The notes under the pieces are model-generated. The model was not told the origin of the DNA. It worked only from the letters and a program-made list of their open reading frames with translations, and did no database searches. The translations under genes were made by a program, and so were the position numbers. From contig JAODNG010000360.1 in assembly GCA_025465385.1 (NCBI GenBank), forward strand, positions 1-18,836: a DNA stretch of 18,836 nucleotides, in the 5' to 3' direction. This DNA is from Pseudonocardiales bacterium. GTDB taxonomy: Bacteria > Actinomycetota > Actinomycetes > Mycobacteriales > Pseudonocardiaceae. Below are positions 14,287 to 18,836 of the stretch, one piece after another (position 1 is the stretch's first letter; every line of letters begins with the position of its first letter).

Positions 14287-15299
14287 TCGGCGCCGCCCGC
14301 TCGGCCGATAGCGATCATGCGTTGCACCGCGCTGCGGGCGCGCGCGGCGATGTCGGCTGGGAGGGTCACTTCGTCGACACCGTCGCGTAGTGAGCGCAGC
14401 AACGCCGCCGGAGTGATCATCTTCATGTACCGGCAGGAGGCCCGGTCGTTGACCGCTTGGAACTCGACCCCGGGGGCCGCACGCCGCAGCTGGTGCAGCA
14501 TGCCGATTTCGGTGGCCACCAATACGTCGCGCGCTCCAGTCGCTCGGGCCGCATCGAGCATGCCGCCGGTGGACAGGATCCGCACCCTGTCGGCGGGCAC
14601 CGCACCCGCACCCGCCAGGTACAGGGCACTGGTCGCGCAGCCACATTCCGGGTGGATGTAGAGCTCGGCGTCGGGTCTGGCCGCAACCTTCGCGGCCAGC
14701 TGGGCGCCGTTGATCCCGGCATGCACGTGGCACTCGCCAGCCCAGATGTGCAGGTTCGTCCGGCCGGTGACCCGTTGCACGTGCGCACCGAGGAACTGAT
14801 CGGGCAGGAACAGCACCTCCCGGTCCGCCGGGATCGAGTCCACCACCTCGACGGCGTTGGATGAAGTGCAGCAGATATCGGTTTCGGCCTTGACCTCTGC
14901 GCTGGTGTTCACATACGACACGACGATCGCGTTCGGGTGCTCGGTCTTCCAATCCCGCAGCTGGCCGGCGTCAATGGAGTCGGCCAGCGAGCAACCCGCA
15001 CGCGCGTCCGGGATAAGCACCGTCTTGCCCGGTGCCAGGATCTTCGCCGTCTCGGCCATGAAGTGCACGCCGCAGAAGACGATGGTGCTGGCCGCACAGT
15101 CAGCGGCGATGCGCGACAGCGCCAGAGAGTCCCCCACGTGGTCGGCGACGTCCTGAATTTCGGGCACCTGGTAGTTGTGCGCGAGCAACACCGCGTCGCG
15201 CTGCCGGGCGAGTTCGCGTACTTCTTGACGCCAAGCTCGATCAAACTCCGGCCCTGGATGGCCGGCGTGGGTCCACTCCGACGCGGCGGTAGCGGCCAT
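14283..15299 (-). CDS. nadA: Quinolinate synthase NadA
   Basis: NadA condenses iminoaspartate with dihydroxyacetone phosphate to quinolinate and carries a [4Fe-4S] cluster. The 338 residues have three cysteines at the family positions: Cys103 in ARAGCSLAD, Cys190 in AGECHVHAGI and Cys289 in NDRASCRYMKMIT. LLAHNYQVPEIQDVADHVGDS marks the N-terminal domain. The ATG start is fixed by AAGGAGG at 15304-15310, 4 nt upstream, the best ribosome binding site in the window. It leads the nadABC operon and is divergent from the NrtR regulator with a 23-bp palindrome between them. Oxygen sensitivity of the cluster is known for the family. Confidence 0.98.
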   Translation of the reverse strand: MAATAASEWTHAGHPGPEFDRAWRQEVRELARQRDAVLLAHNYQVPEIQDVADHVGDSLALSRIAADCAASTIVFCGVHFMAETAKILAPGKTVLIPDARAGCSLADSIDAGQLRDWKTEHPNAIVVSYVNTSAEVKAETDICCTSSNAVEVVDSIPADREVLFLPDQFLGAHVQRVTGRTNLHIWAGECHVHAGINGAQLAAKVAARPDAELYIHPECGCATSALYLAGAGAVPADRVRILSTGGMLDAARATGARDVLVATEIGMLHQLRRAAPGVEFQAVNDRASCRYMKMITPAALLRSLRDGVDEVTLPADIAARARSAVQRMIAIGRAGGAE

Positions 15300-15303
15300 G
15301 TCG

Positions 15304-15310
15304 CCTCCTT
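15304..15310 (-). promoter_or_regulatory. nadA ribosome binding site
   Basis: AAGGAGG on the minus strand lies 4 nt before the nadA ATG. It follows a 7-bp stem-loop at 15312-15329 with only one base between, so folding of that hairpin could affect ribosome access or mRNA stability. Confidence 0.8.
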
Positions 15311-15311
15311 A

Positions 15312-15329
15312 GCCAGCGCCGACGCTGGC
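15312..15329. other. Stem-loop in the nadA leader
   Basis: GCCAGCG and CGCTGGC form a perfect 7-bp stem with a 4-nt loop. On the minus-strand transcript it sits directly before the nadA Shine-Dalgarno sequence. It could stabilise the mRNA 5' end or modulate translation; no riboswitch fold is recognisable in so short a leader. Confidence 0.5.
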
Positions 15330-15338
15330 CCCTGCTTA

Positions 15339-15361
15339 GTTTTCGCCTTATAATCGAAAAC
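15339..15361. promoter_or_regulatory. NrtR operator candidate between nrtR and nadA
   Basis: GTTTTCG and CGAAAAC are perfect 7-bp arms separated by 9 nt. The centre contains the nrtR -10 box TATAAT (15349-15354) and, on the other strand, TATAAG (15352-15347), which could serve nadA. A repressor bound here would block both genes. NrtR-family regulators are known to control nadABC in actinobacteria, which fits the gene context. Confidence 0.75.
15349..15354 (+). promoter_or_regulatory. -10 box of a probable leaderless nrtR transcript
   Basis: TATAAT is a perfect -10 consensus and ends 7 nt before the GTG at 15362, so the mRNA probably starts at the initiation codon. There is no Shine-Dalgarno sequence. 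The -35 region is poor. Confidence 0.65.
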
Positions 15362-16114
15362 GTGAATCATAACAGCGCTGGCCTCGCGATGCACGAGGTC
15401 CTCGCCGCTGTGCTGCAGGTCCGTGACGGGCAGTTGCAGGTGCTGCTGTGGCAACGCGGCATCGAGCCCGATGCCGGGCGCTGGGCGTTGCCGGGCGGTC
15501 GACTCGGCGACAGTGAGGACGTGCAAACCTCGGTGCTACGCCAGCTCGCCGAGAAAGTGGACGTCCGCGAGGTCGCGCACGTCGAGCAACTCCAGGTCTT
15601 CAGCGCGCCGGATCGGATGCCGCAACGGCGGACTGTCGTGACTGCCTTCCTCGGCTTGGTGCCCTGCGTGGCCGATCCCGTGCTGCCCGACGACACGGCA
15701 TGGCACCCGGTGACCGATGCCCTACAAGGGTCGCCACCCACTGCCTTCGATCACGGCCTGATCGTGCGCCGGGCCAGGGATCGGTTGCGCGCCAAGCTGT
15801 CCTACACCAACCTCGGCTTCGCGCTTGCGCCGCCCGAGTTCACTATCTCCAGGCTGCGCGAGCTCTATGCCGCTGCACTGGGCCACCGGGTCTCGGCAAC
15901 CAACTTACAGCGGGTGCTGTCCCGCCGCGGGGTGCTGGTCCCCACCGGCGGAACCGCCGCGCCGGGGCCGTCCGGCGGCCGACCCGCGGCCCTGTACCGC
16001 TTCGCGGAGCGCGGGATGCGGATCACCGATCCCTTTGCCGTGCTGCGACCACCGGAACCACAGCATGCCCCGGAAGGGGCAGTTCACTTAGCGGATCCAG
16101 GCGCGGCACCGTAA
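15362..16114 (+). CDS. nrtR: NrtR-family Nudix-domain transcriptional regulator of NAD synthesis
   Basis: The 250-residue protein has an N-terminal Nudix fold at about 10-135 and a C-terminal winged helix domain at about 145-215 (KLSYTNLGFAL, FTISRLRELYAAALG, NLQRVLSRRGVL, GGRPAALYRF). The Nudix box at 46-68 (GRLGDSE...LRQLAEKVDV) is degenerate: the REUXEE core reads RQLAEK. NrtR proteins often lose hydrolase activity and instead sense ADP-ribose or related NAD products. It is divergent from nadABC with a palindrome over the promoter, so it is expected to repress nadABC and itself. The GTG start has no ribosome binding site, but a perfect -10 box 7 nt upstream suggests leaderless translation. 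The M. tuberculosis counterpart beside nadA is Rv1593c. Confidence 0.92.
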   Translation: MNHNSAGLAMHEVLAAVLQVRDGQLQVLLWQRGIEPDAGRWALPGGRLGDSEDVQTSVLRQLAEKVDVREVAHVEQLQVFSAPDRMPQRRTVVTAFLGLVPCVADPVLPDDTAWHPVTDALQGSPPTAFDHGLIVRRARDRLRAKLSYTNLGFALAPPEFTISRLRELYAAALGHRVSATNLQRVLSRRGVLVPTGGTAAPGPSGGRPAALYRFAERGMRITDPFAVLRPPEPQHAPEGAVHLADPGAAP

Positions 16115-16117
16115 CGT
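16112..16117 (+). promoter_or_regulatory. -10 box of a possible leaderless LON-domain gene transcript
   Basis: TAACGT fits TANNNT and ends 6 nt before the GTG at 16124. No Shine-Dalgarno sequence is present. The box overlaps the nrtR stop region, so the gene may be expressed separately as well as by read-through. Confidence 0.45.
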
Positions 16118-16123
16118 TTACCT

Positions 16124-16792
16124 GTGGCTGAGACCGTCCCGCTCTTCCCGCTGGGCACTGTGCTGCTTCCGGGTGCGTCCCTTCCCCTGCACATCTTCGA
16201 GCCCCGTTACCGTCAGTTGACCATCGACCTGGTGACCGGCGCCGTACCCGGCCGGAGTTTCGGCGTGATCGCGGTCAAGCAGGGTCTGGAGTCGACCGAG
16301 GAGGTCCACGAGATCGGATGCACCGCGCTACTCCAGGACGCCCGCAGGCTGCCCGATGGCCGCTTCGACATTGTCACTCGCGGCACGAAGCGGTTCAGGC
16401 TGCTCGATATCGACAACACCTCCGCGCCGTATTTGGTTGGCAGGATCGAGTGGGTGCCCGATGACGACCTACCAGCAGAACAGTCGATGCTCCTGCCGAT
16501 GCTGGCTCGCTCGGCCCGGGAAGCCCACCGGCAGTACTGCTGCGCGGCGTGGCAGCACGGTGATTGGGAGGAGCCCAAGCAGGACGTCGACGTCGCAGCG
16601 TTGGCACACCTACTCGCTTCAGACTGCTTGCTGACCTTGGAAGACCGGCAAGCGTTACTCGAGGACCGCGATCCAGCCGCTCGGCTACGGATGGTACGCA
16701 CCCTGCTGGTGCGGGAGGCGGCGTTCCTGCGGACGCTGCGTGCGGTACCGGTACCGCTGAACCAGTTCGCAGAACAAGCCAGCCGCAACTGA
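16124..16792 (+). CDS. LON peptidase substrate-binding domain protein
   Basis: The 222-residue protein is a stand-alone LON N-terminal domain (PF02190) without the ATPase or protease parts. The signature region is LFPLGTVLLPGASLPLHIFEPRYRQL near the start (shown here as LFPLGTVLLPG and LHIFEPRYR). FGVIAV, HEIGCTALLQDARRLPDGRF and FDIVTRGTKRFRLLD complete the beta-rich half, and the C-terminal half is helical. The role of such single-domain proteins is not established; binding of protein substrates is assumed from the family. It follows nrtR by 9 bp on the same strand and is convergent with the DUF2567-type gene with only 4 bp between stops. The GTG start is the family-typical position. Confidence 0.9.
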   Translation: MAETVPLFPLGTVLLPGASLPLHIFEPRYRQLTIDLVTGAVPGRSFGVIAVKQGLESTEEVHEIGCTALLQDARRLPDGRFDIVTRGTKRFRLLDIDNTSAPYLVGRIEWVPDDDLPAEQSMLLPMLARSAREAHRQYCCAAWQHGDWEEPKQDVDVAALAHLLASDCLLTLEDRQALLEDRDPAARLRMVRTLLVREAAFLRTLRAVPVPLNQFAEQASRN

Positions 16793-16796
16793 ACGC

Positions 16797-17348
16797 TCAC
16801 GAGCGCAAGTCCGCCGCGCCGTTCCATGCGGTCGTGAGGCAGTAGGTAACCGCAACGCCGAACGGCTGCGCGATGATCACCCAAGTTGATTCGAGCACCG
16901 GCGCCTGCGGGAACGGCGCGCCGGTCCCCGCTCGATTGGGATAGTGCTCAGCGGCCAGCCACAGCCCGACACGCATCGCGAGCCAGGCCGCCACCAGCGA
17001 GCCGATCACCGCGGCAACCAGCACTAACGGGCCACGCCACCGCCGGAATAGCCACAACGCCGCGCCAATGAGGATTCCGGCGGCCAGCCCGAACAGCACG
17101 AAGGTCGCCATATCGTCGAAGCGGTGCTCGCTTTGCCCGACGAAGGGCAGCACGCCACCTGGCGTGGGCGCCAGCGCGGAGCGCGCGACGAACTCGGGCG
17201 GCGCCAGCCAGGACCACAGGGCGCCCAGTGGCAGGCCCAGCACCGCCACCGCACAGAGCACGCCCAGCGCGGGAACCAGATCGACGCCGCCTACCACACC
17301 GCCTCGAGGCTCGGTAGTTTGCTGGACATCCTGCTGCGCCGCGCTCAT
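16797..17348 (-). CDS. DUF2567-type membrane protein of the bioB cluster
   Basis: From the ATG at 17348 the protein has 183 residues and four probable membrane segments at about 25-48, 80-102, 107-130 and 154-174, with an extracytoplasmic-looking loop at 49-79. It resembles the DUF2567 family; in M. tuberculosis the gene at this place is Rv1591. The frame stays open to 17522, but that part overlaps the bsaP-like gene and is its shadow. ATGA overlap with the bsaP-like gene shows translational coupling. No function is known; the linkage to bioB suggests a role near biotin synthesis but does not prove it. Confidence 0.82.
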   Translation of the reverse strand: MSAAQQDVQQTTEPRGGVVGGVDLVPALGVLCAVAVLGLPLGALWSWLAPPEFVARSALAPTPGGVLPFVGQSEHRFDDMATFVLFGLAAGILIGAALWLFRRWRGPLVLVAAVIGSLVAAWLAMRVGLWLAAEHYPNRAGTGAPFPQAPVLESTWVIIAQPFGVAVTYCLTTAWNGAADLRS

Positions 17349-17530
17349 CCCGACCTCGGGTGCGGCCCGTGCGCGCTGCATCTGGCCGACCAGCCGGTCG
17401 GCGTTACTTGCACCACCATCCGACGGCCGCACTGGGGGCAGTATCGCGGCGGGTCGAGCTGCCTGCGGTGGGCGCAGCTGTCGTGCTGGCCGCTGTCCAT
17501 CGGACGTCCACAGGCGTCGCAACAGTTCAT
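17345..17530 (-). CDS. bsaP: Small Cys-rich protein, biotin synthase auxiliary protein (BsaP) type
   Basis: The 61-residue protein has seven cysteines: Cys3, Cys4, Cys7 (CCDAC), Cys19, Cys31 and Cys34 (RYCPQCGRRM) and Cys51 (ARCSAHG). The segments LDPPRYCPQCGRRMVVQV and GWSARCSAHG match my memory of Rv1590 of M. tuberculosis, described as a biotin synthase auxiliary protein that supports BioB. The cysteine pattern could hold an Fe-S cluster or zinc. Its ATG overlaps the bioB stop as ATGA and its stop overlaps the next start in the same way, so it is made together with BioB. The family name is recalled rather than searched. Confidence 0.82.
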   Translation of the reverse strand: MNCCDACGRPMDSGQHDSCAHRRQLDPPRYCPQCGRRMVVQVTPTGWSARCSAHGPHPRSG

Positions 17531-18543
17531 AACGTCCGGCCGAGGGCTTTGATCGGCATGCGCAGTTCGGTGAGCATCTCGAGGTCCGCCTGCGCCGGCC
17601 GGCCGAGATTGGTCAGGTAGTTGCCCACGATGATCGCGTTGATGCCGCCGAGCATGCCCCGCTCGGCACCCAGATCCCCGAGGGTGAGCTCGCGGCCACC
17701 GGCGAAGCGCAGGACTGTGCGGGGTAACGCAAGGCGGAACGCGGCTACGGTCCGCAGCGCCTCGACGCCTGCTACCACGTCATAGCCCTCATACGGGGTG
17801 CCGGGCTGCGGGATCAGAAAGTTCATCGGGACCTCATCGGGGGCCAGCATGGCGAGCTGCGCGGCGAACTCGGCGCGCTGCGCCACCGTCTCGCCCAACC
17901 CGATAATGCCGCCGCAGCAGACCTCCATCCCAGCTTCGCGCACCATCCGCAGCGTCTCGAAGCGCTCCTCCCAAGTGTGCGTGGTCACAACCTTGGCGAA
18001 GTGTGAGCGTGCGGTCTCCAGGTTGTGGTTGTAACGGTGCACGCCGATGACAGCCAACTCGTCCACCTGCTGCTGGGTGAGCATTCCCAGAGAACAGGCG
18101 ATGTTAATGTTCGCGGTTTCCGGTTCAGCACGGATCGCCTCGATGCCGGCCCGGACCTGGGCCAGCAGCCGACGGTCCGGCCCGCGCACCGCGGCAACGA
18201 TGCAGAACTCGGTCGCCCCGGTGGCCGCGGTCTGCTTGGCGGCCTCGACCAGACCGGGGATGTCCAGCCACACCGACCGCACCGGCGAGCTGAACTGGCC
18301 TGACTGTGAGCAGAAGTGGCAGTCTTCCGGGCAGCCGCCGGTCTTGACACTGACGATGCCCTCGACCTCCACCTCAGGGCCACACCAGCGCATCCGCACG
18401 TCATGGGCCAACGCGAGCAGCTCAGCCAACCGGTCGTCGGCTAATTCCAACACTGCGAGGACTTGCTGCTCCGAGAGCCCGGTGCCCTGTTCCAGTACCT
18501 GCTCACGCGCGACAGCCAACACGTCGACCTGCGGACGGGTCAC
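17527..18543 (-). CDS. bioB: Biotin synthase BioB
   Basis: BioB is the radical SAM enzyme that inserts sulfur into dethiobiotin. From the GTG at 18543 it has 338 residues. The radical SAM cluster motif CPEDCHFC has Cys71, Cys75 and Cys78. Cys114 (TEFCIVAA), Cys150 (NIACSLG) and Cys210 (EVCCGGIIGLGE) are at the positions that bind the auxiliary cluster used as sulfur source in studied BioB. YNHNLET and NFLIPQPGTPYEG are also typical. An ATG at 18588 would add 15 residues, but GAGAGGAG at 18549-18556, 5 nt before the GTG, decides the start. It leads a coupled bioB-bsaP-membrane protein unit. Confidence 0.97.
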   Translation of the reverse strand: MTRPQVDVLAVAREQVLEQGTGLSEQQVLAVLELADDRLAELLALAHDVRMRWCGPEVEVEGIVSVKTGGCPEDCHFCSQSGQFSSPVRSVWLDIPGLVEAAKQTAATGATEFCIVAAVRGPDRRLLAQVRAGIEAIRAEPETANINIACSLGMLTQQQVDELAVIGVHRYNHNLETARSHFAKVVTTHTWEERFETLRMVREAGMEVCCGGIIGLGETVAQRAEFAAQLAMLAPDEVPMNFLIPQPGTPYEGYDVVAGVEALRTVAAFRLALPRTVLRFAGGRELTLGDLGAERGMLGGINAIIVGNYLTNLGRPAQADLEMLTELRMPIKALGRTL

Positions 18544-18548
18544 GGATG

Positions 18549-18556
18549 CTCCTCTC
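18549..18556 (-). promoter_or_regulatory. bioB ribosome binding site
   Basis: GAGAGGAG on the minus strand is 5 nt before the GTG at 18543 and marks it as the true start over the ATG at 18588. Confidence 0.8.
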
Positions 18557-18587
18557 GACGGCGGTGCGCCCCGGCCAGTCTGCCGCA

Positions 18588-18598
18588 TTCATGTTGAA
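18588..18598. promoter_or_regulatory. Short palindrome upstream of bioB, site 1
   Basis: TTCA-TGT-TGAA is an inverted repeat of 4-bp arms with a 3-nt centre, 45 bp upstream of the bioB GTG. The 9-nt core TCATGTTGA recurs at 18676-18684. It may be a regulator half-site pair, but it is short. Confidence 0.3.
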
Positions 18599-18674
18599 CG
18601 CTCAGTCGCCCCACTGCGCTGCAGATCGGTGGGACGCTCGCCACCATCGCGTCGCGCCCCAACCGGACACGGGC

Positions 18675-18685
18675 CTCATGTTGAG
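18675..18685. promoter_or_regulatory. Short palindrome upstream of bioB, site 2
   Basis: CTCA-TGT-TGAG repeats the core and symmetry of the site at 18588-18598, 87 bp away centre to centre. Both lie in the 157-bp gap between bioB and the gene at the right edge. No clear promoter hexamers could be placed in this gap. Confidence 0.3.
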
Positions 18686-18700
18686 CCTGAGTACGGCCAA

Positions 18701-18836
18701 TCAGCGCGTCGGGACGGTGGCGCGGATCCGCAGCTGGCGCAGCTCTGCGAGGTAGTTCTGCAGCTGGGACAGCCGGGTTTCGCGCTGACCACCGTTTAGC
18801 TGTGCAGCATCGACAGCTGCGCGCACCGCATCCGAT
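18701..18836 (-). CDS. C-terminus of an unidentified protein (partial)
   Basis: Reading inward from the right edge on the minus strand, 44 codons are open and end in TGA at 18701-18703. The sequence is amphipathic and rich in Leu, Gln, Ala and Arg (RLSQLQNYLAELRQLRIRA), suggesting a helix or short coiled coil at the end of a protein. It has the high-GC codon use expected of a real gene and is oriented with bioB, 157 bp upstream of it. It does not resemble the end of BioD, BioF or BioA as far as I can tell. The rest lies outside the window. Confidence 0.55.
   Translation of the reverse strand, partial: SDAVRAAVDAAQLNGGQRETRLSQLQNYLAELRQLRIRATVPTR

Noticed and set aside
12697..14952. A 751-codon minus-strand frame
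   Set aside because: Only the part from 14286 is NadB. The upstream part is the alternate frame of nadA, has no domain features, and the GTGA overlap gives a natural start.
16794..16805. Short palindrome CGCTC-AC-GAGCG between the convergent LON and DUF2567-type genes
   Set aside because: Five-base arms with a 2-nt centre are too weak to call a terminator.
18546..18755. A 69-codon plus-strand frame upstream of bioB
   Set aside because: It has no ribosome binding site, crosses the stop of the partial gene at the right edge, and covers the bioB promoter region.
1..18836. tRNA, rRNA, CRISPR, insertion sequence or prophage modules
   Set aside because: No cloverleaf, rRNA core, repeat-spacer array, transposase or phage structural gene was recognised on either strand.

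Overview
The window is a high-GC actinobacterial chromosome segment. GTG starts are common, genes are tightly packed, and many junctions are 4-nt GTGA or ATGA stop/start overlaps. The gene content and order match the known Mycobacterium tuberculosis block from bioB through nadABC and hisDCBH-priA-hisF-hisI to trpE and trpC (from memory, Rv1589 to Rv1611), with local insertions and losses. impA is missing between priA and hisF, and a LON-domain gene, an M14 carboxypeptidase and two unfamiliar small genes are present. A non-mycobacterial relative such as a member of the Pseudonocardiales is a reasonable guess, but the genus cannot be fixed from the sequence alone.

Layout from left to right. (1) 1-3086, minus strand: trpE, a Trp-operon membrane protein, trpC, and probably the first codons of trpB at the left edge. 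(2) 3087-3772: a divergent TetR-family regulator with a clear promoter and an 18-bp palindrome between it and trpE. (3) 3743-6328, minus: hisH-priA-hisF-hisI. (4) 6348-6934: a 64-bp palindromic element and an oppositely transcribed gene of unknown function that splits the his cluster. (5) 6966-10157, minus: hisD-hisC-hisB and an untracked 49-residue membrane protein, joined by GTGA overlaps. (6) 10207-11857, plus: a second copy of the 64-bp element, a secreted zinc carboxypeptidase, and a small protein with C2H2 zinc-finger spacing. (7) 11837-15299, minus: nadA-nadB-nadC, controlled from a palindrome shared with the divergent Nudix-type repressor NrtR. (8) 16124-16792, plus: a LON substrate-binding-domain protein. 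(9) 16797-18543, minus: bioB, the small Cys-rich bsaP-like gene and a DUF2567-type membrane protein. The C-terminus of another minus-strand protein lies at the right edge.

Most of the window is core biosynthesis of tryptophan, histidine, NAD and biotin. PriA joins the his and trp pathways, because actinobacteria of this group use one isomerase for both the HisA and TrpF steps, and no trpF is seen here. The less expected content is the pair of 64-bp elements sitting in the two divergent his promoter regions, the gene that splits the his cluster, the divergent nrtR/nadA operator with overlapping -10 boxes, the small zinc-finger-like gene with a strong hairpin in its coding sequence, and the bioB-bsaP-membrane protein unit. 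I found no rRNA, tRNA, CRISPR array, transposase or prophage module.
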